From assembly GCA_024195265.1 (NCBI GenBank), contig JAJLRJ010000001.1, forward strand, positions 59,066,789-59,130,788: a DNA stretch of 64,000 bases. Direction: 5' to 3'. Source of the stretch: Dendrophyllia cribrosa (lineage: Eukaryota; Cnidaria; Anthozoa; Scleractinia; Dendrophylliidae). Positions 1 to 12,500 of the stretch are shown here, piece by piece. The notes beneath the pieces were generated by a model, which worked only from the letters and a program-made list of their open reading frames with translations, did not search any database and had not been told where the DNA came from. Positions within the stretch are counted from its first letter, which is position 1, and every line of letters begins with the position of its first letter. Made by a program: the position numbers and the translations under genes.

Positions 1-2737
1 GGATGTGAAAGGAGGTTTTTGTGGTTACATTATTTTTGGCGAGCCATTATGAGGACACCGAGTTTAAAAATAACAATATGATAAAAAAAGGTTCTTGGCA
101 AGTTGTTGATCGATCATAAGAGCTAACTGGTAAAGCGGCATTGAAAAAACTTGCCTAGCCGACTAGCCATCTAATTCGCAACTACGTATTCAATATACGG
201 TATACCGTGCATGGGAACTGTATATGGAATAGTCCAATGAAGACGTTTTCTTTAGGTACTTACCTGATACCTAGGAAACGAAATTAAAAACACTTTTCTG
301 CGGATCCAAATATTCCACTGAGCCCGATTAAAACGGACCGGAACAACTAGGTACGGCAAATTAACCAAATTTGTTTGATGTCGTTCTTTGTGTTCAACAG
401 CATACAAACAATATTTTTCACCTCAGCTGTCGAATTATTGATGAAAAACAAAAACTTTGTTACCATGCCCGAATTCAGTCTGCTCAAGAAGTCCAAGAAG
501 TACCGTCGTTTGGGTTTGCTGGTTAAATGATCGCTTAAGAATTCTATTTCCTGCAGACACTCCATCCCTCCTCAGTGAATAACCAAAGTCTTAAGCTTCC
601 ATTATCAAATTCAAGATTCCATGTTTTAGTTGCATTAACAGGCTTGGTGTATACTGGACTAAAATGGATCAGAAAATATTATCTAACGTGGAGCTAAAAT
701 ATCGAAAGAAAACTTCGAATCATGGTTACAATCTCAGTTGAACGTCTATTTGCTATTTATTAAAACTAAAACTATACCGTGCATTGAGATTCTGTCGTTT
801 TAGTATCTCATTTTGAAGTCAAAATTCATTCATCATTATTGTAAATATTCCAGTCAGTGTGGCTTTAGTTGCCTATAGAGAGCTTTGTTTCTTTTGTCAG
901 TTATAATTACATCCAAACTTGATAAATTGCATGCCCTTGACATCTTATTTAGCATCTCGGAAAAAGCTGTCCACAAATGCGATGTGTGTTACACTATAGT
1001 TAATCGAGGGACTGGTTATGAAACCTTGCAGACTTCGCCATTGGCGATAACTAAGGAGCTACAATTTATAACTTAGGATCTACCGCTTTAAAGCTAAATC
1101 CATCCAAATGTAAGGAAACACACCCACGATCTCGGTGACATTTGAATACCGAGGTAACGATTGTTCGGCTTTTTACCTTAGGGCGCCAATCAGCAGACAG
1201 AGTGAATATTCTGTGATATCGTACTCTTGATAACATTTTGGCAAAATACCTACATTACTGAGTCTAGCAGACTACACTGACCTCTCATCGCTCCCAGCCG
1301 GAACGGTCCCTAGCGGCCGGGAGCGATGCCGGAGACGGAGGCGGCTGTATTCGCAGGCTACTAGGCATCAGGCTGATGCAGCAAAAAGCAAGGCAGTACC
1401 CCTGAGTCACAATTGGCTACAATTATACTGCCCAATCTTACCTTTCTGGTACGCTTCGGCGGCATATCAGGCGAGTTTGGTCGAGCCATGATGAGTGAAA
1501 AAAGTGATGAATGAAAAATAATTTTACTTTGAGTTTTATACAGCGAGCAAAGTGAGAAATCGTGGCAGCAAAATATGTGTAAAACCGGCCTTCTCTGCAA
1601 AACTATTATCGGCATTTGAAAACGAGAAAATTGCAAAGTATGCCGAAGAAATCATTTTACAAGTCTTATCTCGAGGGAACGAACACATAAATAGTGTAAA
1701 TGTCACATGGAAGCTTCAAATACTCGCTTCAGCAGTTCAAACGTTCCGTTGGAGGAACGTTTGGAACCAGAGGTAAAGTTGACGTTAATGGTTGTATTTT
1801 TAAATTTTGCACCATAAAATCCGCGTGCTATATCAGGTCAGTGACTTGATATCGTGGGATATCAGGACTGTAGACTAGGCTTCTGATTGGCTAATTGCGA
1901 ATTTGGGTACGTTAATCCGCATATAAAGCTCTGTTTTCGTCAAGTTGATATAAGTGGAAGTCGGAGTTGAGGTAAAATGGGTAAAACTTGGGAACGGGGA
2001 AATAAAAAGACTGGGAGAATGACGATAGGAAGAATATATTATCTGTTTTTACCTGGATTATTATCAATTATTGGACGAGGTTAAGCAAAATATCGTGATT
2101 TGTCAGTGGCGAGCAGATCAATCAGATTCGCCGAAGCCTAGTGTCAATAAATGAATAGCCACGAGATAAATAAAATAAAATAAAAAAGTCACATGTCACC
2201 AGCTGCAATTGCTACTAACCGCATGCGTTTGTTGTAATGCTGTGTGCATCATGTCACACTAAATGAACTACAATAAATTGTTTTGAAAAGGATTTCGATG
2301 AAACTGAATAACATTTTATAATGATAGCAGCCATAGTCTTTTCTTTCTTATCTCGACCAGCTTTGTGTGAATAAAACGCATTTCTTGCCGAGTCAACGTT
2401 TATCATATCAGTTATTATACTATAAGACAAAATACGACAAAGTGACATTTGGTGCCAGATACGTGACTAACGTTGTTGCCTTACCTTTTTGCCACAAGCT
2501 ACGCAAAATTGATGCGAATCCATTTAGGCGAAAACTAAAAAATAAAATATTTTTTCCTTATTTCCTGCCGGTCTAGTTGGATACAAATGTATGTATAAAG
2601 TGACGCGTAATTTCAAAATAACTTGTGTAAAATATTAATTAAAATTGCACGTGACCTATCGTCAGTATGACGCGTGGTGATTGTTACACTATGGGGAGTG
2701 GGGTCACTGTTGGAGTAAGGAACGTTACTTTGAGAAT
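1..2737. other. Intergenic, no gene recognised
   Basis: I see only short open frames without recognisable domains or convincing splice sites. The stretch is AT-rich and ends at the TTAA that borders the fold-back element starting at 2742. Confidence 0.6.
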
Positions 2738-2741
2738 TTAA

Positions 2742-3977
2742 GAGCCGTTGTCAGTAACCATCGAGAATCCGGCGACAGTTGAAAAAATTCGGTTTTTTTT
2801 TTATTTGCCCGAAAAGACCCTTTTAGTAAACTAGTTTCAAAAATGTTATTCGAAAGTTCCAGCGAATTTTTATTTTCGCCAAAAATAGAAAAGTACGAAA
2901 TCGGCCTAAACGTGCCCGAAGGCCCGATAAAAATTATGCAAATTAATACATTTTCAAAACGCTCGTAAACAAAAACTAAAACTTGTTTTCCATTCATTTT
3001 TTCACAACTTGTTAAACATCCTTCGGACTTGCTATCCAACTATATTTCATGTCGGTCTAAACTTTTTTTTTCTATATTTACCCGCGTAAAAAATACAATA
3101 TTTGCTATTCCGTTAAAACACTGAATTTTACCATATTTCAGAAGACCATAACATCGGGGTTATACGAATATCTAGGTGGTAAAAGGGCTCATTTGAAAGG
3201 GCATTTCTTCTTGTTTATCATATAAAAATATTTAGTTTGGCCCGTGAAAATCAAGTGCGCTAGACGAAAATATATGACGTGCACTTTTGGCAGATTTCGC
3301 CAGTTTCTTTGTTGTATTCTTATTGCAAGATCTTGCAAGTCACACAATCTTTTTGCGCAAACTCAACGTTCTTGGTCTCTTCTACTGCTTTTATTCATAG
3401 GTTACATAAATATTAGAAAGTCGCCGCAGGAAAGTGGAATTGCGTATTAAATATTAAATTATGTCAATTATGTTATCAAGTCATCCCTTGCAAATGAACC
3501 GTGTACTCGGCTATATTGTTGCTTTTATCGCCCGGTTTTATAGGTCGTTACTAACTTTCACTGGAATTAAATAGCAAGGTTTTGCAGTCTACCTGTTAAC
3601 CTTTGCTTTGAGATTGTTGAATAATGCAGTGGACATTCATACTGACAGCCGGCGGGGACTCAATAACTATAACAAATCATTCCCTTTTCTAGATTACATA
3701 AATGTTCTTACTTGTTTGCAGTCCAGATGTTTGAAGAAGCCAGAAGATCGCTTCGTGTTGTTCATGCGAGTGATTTGTTTATTTAGAACTGACATAAAAC
3801 AGACTCCAAAAAACTTAACGTAGAAGAATCGTTCGGTCTTTAGTCAAATGTTATCTATTTAAATGAATAAAAGCAGTAGAAGAGACCAAGAACGTTGAGT
3901 TTGCGCAAAAAGATTGTGTGACTTGAAAAAATTTTTTCAACTGTCGCCGGATTCTCGATAGTTACTGACAACGGCTC
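2742..3977. mobile_element. TTAA-flanked fold-back element, non-autonomous
   Basis: The outer ~52 bp (2742-2793, starting GAGCCGTTG) recur reverse-complemented at 3926-3977, and TTAA sits on both outer edges (2738-2741 and 3978-3981). A second inverted match pairs 3338-3400 with 3862-3924. The right arm is therefore continuous while the left arm is split by about 544 bp (2794-3337), as if something had inserted into it. The open frames inside have no recognised domain. TTAA duplications are known for piggyBac and Kolobok superfamilies; which one applies here is not determined. Confidence 0.7.
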
Positions 3978-4810
3978 TTAAGGAGCAGTGTAACATATGT
4001 AGTGTCACTTTGAAAACCAGAAAATATATATTTATATCACTACTGAGAAACCTAACAATAATGGTCCAGTCTTGTTAACTCTTCGAGTGCACAGAAAGTA
4101 GTTGATTGCGTGGTTGTCTTTGGCTTCGGATGGTCAGGATAGAAATAGTCTGCTAGCAGACTTCCCTCCCTGGATAGTCAAGCGGACGAGCAAATACGCA
4201 ATCGGTGATCGACTGATCGAGCGAAAGTAATGCGAGCCGAGGGGCGCTGGGAAAGAAGCGGGAAGAGAAAGAAGGTCCCCTTTACCAGTTTCCTCTCGGC
4301 TCGTTTGCTCGCTGCAGTTTCGCCGAGCTCGCCTGACCAAAAAGGGACAGCTATCAGTCTTAGGATAGAAATGGATTGCAACTTGAAAAAATGGACAATT
4401 TTATCAAGTTCTCACAGTGTCTTGCCAACCTATATCTCCCATTTATATATCTGATTATTTATTGTTACTCAGCTCGATTAGCTTTTTAGTTATTCTGCCG
4501 TAATATTTTTGTTTATAATTCTATATTGTAAAAATGTTCTTTGTAAAGTATGGTTATAAAGTGTGTTGTTGTTGTTGTCTTGGAAAAATCTGCGCGAAAC
4601 ATTGATTATGGTTTTCCTTATTTCAAGGAATGGCTTAATAGTTTCATCTCCATGTTCTTGTGGGGGACAGGAGGTTGGACAATTGCCTAAAAAAAACATT
4701 TCTGCACGGTTTTTGCAAAAGAAAAACTATTATGCACAGTGAAGGGAATTTTAAAAGTATATTGCAAACTAGTAAAATACAATTGCTGAACATTATTTGG
4801 TTGCGAAAAT

Positions 4811-5450
4811 AAATTCACGAAATAACGAAAGTGATTGCTGGCGAAGTGAAATTCACGATTTCAATGCTGATATTGCAGATACATAAGTGTCACCAATCTT
4901 TTTTTGGCAATAAAAAACGGTGGTGCCAAATCACAAGCTAAATGCATGCACTGCGAACAAAAAAGTAAAATGCGTGCAATGTAAGCTTACCGTTTCCCGT
5001 GATACTTACAATTAAGTGGTGGAAAATGCGTCCAACAACATAACAGCATGTGCGGGCTTGCGCGCTTCGCGCTCCACGCTCCGCGCTCGTTGCTCGCACT
5101 TCGTGACTCCCGGTCCAACATCCACTAAGTATAAAAATAGCAGAAACGTTTGAATGCAGAGGTCCACACAACGCGTAAATAAAATGCACTGGTTCGGTTT
5201 TGCGGGATCTCTATGTAGAGATACTCGAGCCAGACGACAATTGAAGTGTATAAGACAAACTGAATGAAGGGCTGGCTCTACGGCAATGGGCTGATTTATT
5301 GAAATTCACGAAATAACGAAAGTGATTGCTGGCGAAGTGAAATTCACGATTTCAATGCTGATATTGCAGATACATTAGTGTCACCAATCCTTTTTTTTTG
5401 GCAATAAACAAAAGTGGTGCCAAATCACGAGCTAAATGCATGCACTGCGA
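4811..5450. repeat. Two direct copies of a ~150-bp block
   Basis: A block at 4811-4958 is repeated in the same orientation at 5299-5450 with few changes (start AAATTCACGAAATAACG, end ATGCATGCACTGCGAAC). About 340 bp lie between them. No coding potential is evident. Confidence 0.8.
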
Positions 5451-5797
5451 ACTAAAAAAAATAAAGGGGGAAGGGCGTTTTCCCTTCCTGTCCCTACCCT
5501 CCCAGGGCAAGGAGTCCATATACTCCTGTTTTCGCCCATTTCGACCCTCCCTTGTCCGTGGATCTCCAGCATAACGGCGGATTTAAAAAAAGTATATAGC
5601 TTTCGTTGATGTCCACATTGGTTACGCGTTTCAAACTAACAAAGCCCAATCAATAAAGTCGAATAAGTTTAACCGATTTTAATGAATTCTTGTCTGTAAT
5701 GAAAACGAGAAAGCAAGGGACCGTGAACGAAAATGCTGCTAGTATGCGCAGGATCTGTAAGAGATCTGATCAGCGAAAAATAAACAAAATACTATTA

Positions 5798-6308
5798 GAA
5801 GCAAGGGCTGACAACTGCGTAGAAAAAGTAACGCAACAATGGCATGATTGAGACCAAACCGACAGTTTAAATGCAACAGCAACATTTTCGTTCACGGTCC
5901 CTTGCTTTCTCGTTTTCATTTTTATCTTTGGACCGTAGATCTTGGCAGATCCGTTATGCTGCGTCATTTTTTTCACATGGTTTGGCCATGTTCCCTCTGG
6001 CAGATAGTTTTGTCATCGCCGCCTAGTTCAACGCAACAGTGGCATGATATTTTCAAATGTTTTGTTCATTGTGTATGGCATAAGCTGTGCACGTGGACAG
6101 ACATATGATCTTGAGTTTTTACCAAGTGCACATTAGCACAGTGCTAACTCAGTCAGGTTAGTCACTGGAACTTGTTGCTACACTGTGCTGATGAGCCGCA
6201 ATAACGGCGAAATAGCTATCCACAGTTGCATTTAAAATTTCGGTTTGGTCTCAATCATGCCATTGTTGCGTTACTTTTTCTACGCAGTTGTCAGCCCTTG
6301 CTTCTTAT
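5798..6308. mobile_element. Inverted-repeat element
   Basis: About 80 bp at 5800-5878 (including AAGCAAGGGCTGACAACTG) returns reverse-complemented at about 6222-6306. A shorter inverted match links 5695-5720 with 5885-5915. This looks like a small fold-back element with a nested one; no open frame is convincing. Confidence 0.6.
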
Positions 6309-6572
6309 CAGACTGGCTTCTCTTATAGTATTTTGTCTGTAATGTTCTCCGTAAGAGGTACTCTAATTACACAAATACGAACCCTCATACTTGTATATTG
6401 TACATTTGATTGGAATGCCGCTGGTCATCATACGAGACGGTTCGACAGCCCCGCCTACACCCCCTCCCCCAAATGAACTCGATTTGATGACTCATTACCA
6501 GACCCCTGGCGACTCTCACTGGGTTCTGCCACGCGCGTTCCTCTCCTCAAGTGTTCGCTGTGCACAACGAAA
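6309..6572 (+). promoter_or_regulatory. Presumed promoter and 5'UTR of ALDH16A1
   Basis: This is the unique-looking sequence directly upstream of the ALDH16A1 start codon. I see no clear TATA box or other defined element; the assignment is positional only. Confidence 0.3.
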
Positions 6573-9500
6573 ATGGCCTCGACTCGCACAGAAACCAAAA
6601 CGTCAACCGCGAAAAAACCCTCTGGTCCAGCAAAATTAAACAAGGATCCAACGATAGCACAGATTTTTGAGAGTTTAGAGTACGGTCCTGCTCCTGAGGC
6701 CGCCAGCAGTGTGAACTCGTGGCTAGATGAACATGGAAGGGACTTCGGACATTTTGTGAACGGAAAGTGGGTTAAGCCCACGGGGAGAAAAGTGTACGAG
6801 ACAAGAAATCCAGCAACAGGTCAGGGATAATTTATAATGAAGATTTTTCTTGGGTTTTCAATACAAATGACCCGACGATGTGATTGGTGTAAGCTATTAA
6901 AGGTAGTATAGGGGCCCCCGGCAACACAAACATACCGAGGGGAACCCAGGGGCCAAAACACCCCTTCCTCCTAGCTAAAAGGAATAAAACATATCAGATA
7001 ACAAATATAATTTATACTAGAGGTTACAGATTGTAATGATAATGCTGCGAGCAGATGCTAGGCAATAAAACATAATGGAAACAGTAAATGTACATACAGA
7101 TACGATTTTGATAATTTCAAATTTATTTATTGGGTCAATTGCCATCATTTTAGAATTACATAACATTAAGCTTATAAGTTCTTTGTGATTGTGAAGTGAA
7201 AAATGCAAATATTTTGAACAGTAAATGTACTGAGGGTGGTGGTGGATCCAGACTTGGAGGAAAGAGGGTGGTGGGTTGTGATAATTTATAAGTGAGAGCC
7301 CGGTGTCGAAAATATTTGGTCCTGCAGGGCTTGTTTTGGTGTGGAAAAAAAAAATTGCTCTTGGCCTTCCCTGGATGCACCTGAAAATATGGATACAAAT
7401 ACAATTTTTTGGGATAAAACGTCAATAACATTAACAATAACAATAATGGTATATATAATTTTACTGCCAAGTGCGTGGAATAAAGTCCCAAGTGGCTTTT
7501 GATATATTAACTTGTCGGATACAGGTACTCAGGTTACTAAAGACAATGGATAATAACAGTTATTATATCCACCCGGAGAAGCTGATCATTTGTTTGCACT
7601 TCAACCCACATAATCGAATCATGTACATGTATTTGTGCCCAACAGGCAAATCGTTTAAATTGTCCTAAAGTCTCAATAGACCAACACGCCACACTGGGCA
7701 GATAATCCAGGGACAAGGTCTCTGTGTCAGCGATGGATCTACTTTCAAGAGCATCCAAACAGAGTTGATTTCCTTTTGTAAGAATCTGATATGCAGTGGA
7801 GGAGGTCCATTGTCCAATTGACAAACTGTGAGCACGTAACAACGCTGAAAAACTCATAAAAGAACATTGTCTGAAATGTCACTAAATCGTTCGTGACCTT
7901 GATGAATGCTTCCAGCAACAAATAAGTTTGAATTAGGCATGATACATTAGCAAATAGAAACACACTTACCTTGAAACGAAGAAGCAAGGCAAGAGAAGTG
8001 AGTGTGAAAGACGCATCCAGACCCAGTCGCTAAGTTGTGATGACGTACGCTTGCTCAAAATCATTGTGACAAACAAAAATCGAGACTGATAAGATAAGAT
8101 AAGATAAGATAAGGCGCAGGGCACCCAAGGAACCACAGGCAAACCAAAGATTAGTGTGCAACTCGCCTGGGGGCTCACAGCAATTACAGACTATTTAAAA
8201 TGTCATATTTATGCCTGTCAATGCCAAAATAACCATACTGATTCAGATTTTACTCATCCCTCCTCCACCCCAAACCCACAGAAACATCATACCCTGTACA
8301 CTCCCCTCCCCGTATCCTTCAGAACTTTGATATTCCTGTACCTTTCAAGACATTGTGCAAGTTGTTGCAGGTTCCAGAGGTGGGAGAATAAATTGTGGTA
8401 AATGAAAATAGAGTAGAAATGAGAGGGATTTGCTACATGTACATGTAGCGTGTCTGTCAATATTCACTTGTTTTCCACACAAACAGCACGTCTATGTGTT
8501 AGGAAAGGACTAGTGCTTGAAATGTCAGTCTTTGAATCGATCACTCAACAGTGGATACAATGTAATTTACCTTATCAGTTTTTGTGTGTCACAGACCTTG
8601 GAGGAAGAGGATCAGATGAAGAGGGCAGGGGTGGGGGGGTTGTGAGGTGCAGAGCAAGAGAGGCCAAGAGGGATGTCCGAGTCTGTGTATGAAATCTTAA
8701 AATGACCAATTACTGTGGTACTTTTAATTTTTATATATTATTATTTATTTATTTATTTTTTTATTTTTTTATATTTTAGGGGGGAATTGTCAGAGTTGTT
8801 GAATATTGTACAGTTCCAATGTGTCATTTGTTGATTTTAGGAGAAAAACTGGCTTCCACAATGCAAGGTGAACAGGAAGATGTTGACAATGCTGTTGCTG
8901 CAGCAAGAGAGGCCTTTAAATCATGGAGTAAACTTCCTGGCCATGTGCGAGCTCGTTATTTATACAGTATAGCTCGGCATGTTCAAAAGCATGCTCGCTT
9001 AATTGCTGTGCTTGAAAGTATGGACAATGGTAAGCCAATCAGAGAGACACGAGATGCTGATGTGCAGATTGTAGCAAGACACCTGTATCACCATGCTGGT
9101 TGGGCCCAGCTGATGGACACAGAGATGAAAGGTAAATGGTTCATACTTTTCTTGGATTCAGAATACTGTCAGTGGTGGATCCACTTACAGATATTCCTTT
9201 GTGACCGCAAGTAAGTGGAAAATTTAACCTGTAGCAAGAAACCACCTTTTGTACCATTTTGTCGCATTACATTCCATAATGGAACCTGTATATTTTGTTT
9301 TTAAACTACATTATATTGTATACTCTGCATTCTTCATCTATAGTGTTTTATTTTATAAATTCTGTTCAGATTAGAAGCCTGTGGTTGGTGCAGTTGTTGA
9401 CAGATGTTTTTCTTTGTTAATACCGTTCAGATTGGAAGCCTGTAGGTGTAGTTGGTGCCATTGTTCCTTGGAATTTCCCCTTAATGTTGCTGTGCTGGAA

Positions 9501-12500
9501 AGTTTGTCCAGCACTAGCCATGGGTAACACAGTGGTACTTAAACCAGCTACTTACACCCGGCTTACTGCTCTCCTATTTGCCGAGATCTGTGCTGAGGCA
9601 GGGCTTCCACCTGGTGTGTTTAATGTCGTAACTGGAAATGGAGCATTTGGCAGTGCTCTTGCTGCACATCCAGATGTTGACAAAGTAGCTTTCACAGGCT
9701 CTACAGAGGTACAGTATTTAATGGCTTACTCTGTAAGTTTTATAATTTCTCTAAGTTTCACTGGCAAGTTCATGAACAACATAATTTGCATCTTATTACT
9801 GTTGAACCTCTACAATGTACATGTACATACATGTATACACCTTATTTGATGTTTTGACAGCAGAAAGTAAGTGAATTTTTTTTCTGGTCCTTTAAGCACC
9901 AAATCCTTTAATTGACTGTATACATGTATTTGTACATGTAGGTAGGGAAAGTTCTTCGTCGGTTGACAGCAGGGTCAGGCAAGAAGCTGTCTTTAGAACT
10001 TGGCGGCAAGTCACCTGTGGTAGTGTTTGACTCTGCTGATCTCGACAGCACAGTAGAAGGCATTGTGGATGCGATCTGGTTTAACCAGGGACAGGTAATC
10101 AGTTATTTTATTTCTCTCAAAATTTAGTTGAATCTTTCACAACAACATGTTATCACTCGTGGGATTTATAAATTCATTTATTTACTTTGCCAATATACAT
10201 GTTGTAAATTTACATTTTGTAATTTTGAAATTTATTAATTTAACAATAGTGTCACATAGCAATTAAGTAAAAATGTGAGGGGAAAAGAGAAAACAATATT
10301 TGTGAGGTTGTTTCTTGGAATAAACCATGGAGGCATATAACTTGAGGGTTCTCTAAAAAGTGGGGATAGATGGTCATTTGCAATGAATGGTTGCTTAGGT
10401 GAGGTTCCAAATTATACAGTACAGTACAGGTCAGAAGATATCCGTCCAACGCAAACGCAAAACATGCTCACGTTTTTTGCGTTAACGCGTTTTCAAAAAC
10501 GCGTTAGAAAACGCATTTCTCCGACGCATTTTCACTATTGTTATTCACTGCCATAAGTTTGCTTTCTAGATCATTGTTTTCGAAAACAAAGGTTAGTCGT
10601 TTTCAAAATGCCGCCGCCAAGACATGCGGATCGAAATTTTCATAACGTAGTAAAATTATCAAAGCGAATAGCGTTATCATGTTATTTGCCGGGCATTTAG
10701 CCACAGCGTATTTATAAACACCAGACCAAAAACGTTTTTAAGAAGTTTACCTTTTTCCGAACGATCTAATGCCGCATCGATCCATCGACCAATTAAGATT
10801 TTGTTTGGAGGGAATAACAATTTGTTATCAGGCGACCTTTTTTGAAAACTTTTTTTCGCAGAAAAGCGAAATTTGCATAACAAAGAAAACATGACACCAA
10901 GAATGCAATCGCCGCGATTTCCGATTTACCGCTCAAGCTCGTTTATCGTTTATTGTTTAGTGTGAGTTCTAGTTAAATTTTGCCCGCTTAGCTACGTTAA
11001 GCAATCAAGATGTAAACACAATCCTTCGGAGGAACGACAATGTTAGCCGCCGGGGTTTCTGTTTAAACTTTCATTTGCGCTTAGAAATTTACCACTAATG
11101 AATGTAAACAATGGCTGCCAAACTGCTCGCTTGTCGCGAGAAAAATATATTTGCTAAACTTTCTTTCACGCTTTGGAAGTTTCCGCATATATTTGTAGTC
11201 ACTCGAACGCCATATCTTTCTTAATTTCTGTGAGCGAGTAACACTTGTTTTTACTCTTTAGAACACACGACGCCACAAGTGTGATACCCATTGTTTTGCA
11301 ATGTTCGTTACCGAAGTTGAAAATTTTAATATCTCTGGTTCTGTAAATTGTTAGGTTCAAATAGGATCTTACTTTTGTTTTATTTCTTGGGAGATTGTAG
11401 AATTGAGGATCATAGATTTGAGGTGTTTTGCAAATATTGCAAGAATCAAGAAAGTTTTGAGTTTGCAGTTAGCTTCACAGGCTGACTTCTGTCAAATTGA
11501 CTGCAGACCCTGAGAGAATCTCAGTACAACTTGTACATGTACACTGTATAGTAGATTTTTGTTTTCCTACATTGTATGTCTCATATAGTAATTAATCTGA
11601 GACAAAGGAAAATAAACCAGTTTGAACATTTTCAAACCAAAGAAAACTTTGAACCACAATATTATGTCCTTCTGGACCATCACCAGTATACCGATTGGTG
11701 CTTTGTTTCTTAGGTTTGCAGTGCTGGCTCTCGCCTGATTGTTCAAGAGACCTGTGCTAAACGTTTGATTGACAGGATCAAAGAACGTATGACGCACCTG
11801 CGCGTTGGACACTGCCTTGACAAGGGTATTGACATGGGAGCCATAGTAGATCCCTCCCAGAAAAAAGCCATTGCAGCTTTTGTTGAAGAGGCCAGGAAGC
11901 AAGGAGCCGAGGTTTACCAAAGCTGTGCATCCATACCATCAGATGGATCATATTACCCACCCACATTGGTCACTAATGTGCAACCAGTGTCAAAGATTGT
12001 TATGGAGGAGGTAGCGCTGTAGATAGAATTATAATGCTGTGTTCTGGCATCCGTTCCGAAACGTGTTAAGAGTAAGCATGTTTCAACAGATCACATTTCC
12101 CATAAACATGTTTGCAATTTCATTGTTCACATTAGTTGTTAATTTCAAAACAAGTTTCACGCCTGGTTTATTATTATAAATTATTTATACTGGTACTGTT
12201 TTATGAAGCAGGCATAAGCTCGCATAAAATCTTTATAATTACACATGAACAGAAACAAACAGAGCTTGAACTTGCTGTTGTTTTTGTCAAGCTGTTTAAC
12301 AAGGTGCAGACATTTTTGTGTTAATTTCCTTTGTCGTTAAAAAATTCAAGGTGAACCTTCAATCACCACTCTTGACATGTAAATAATTACATAATTCAGT
12401 CTACGGGCTGCGATGTGATTTTAATTAAACTATCTATCTATAAATTCAACAAGCACTGCCAGTGGCGCTTTTTTGAGCAAATACTGTATTTCACAGTACT

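Noticed and set aside
2725..3039. 104-codon open frame on -
   Set aside because: It spans the end of the TTAA fold-back element and has no recognised domain or promoter context.
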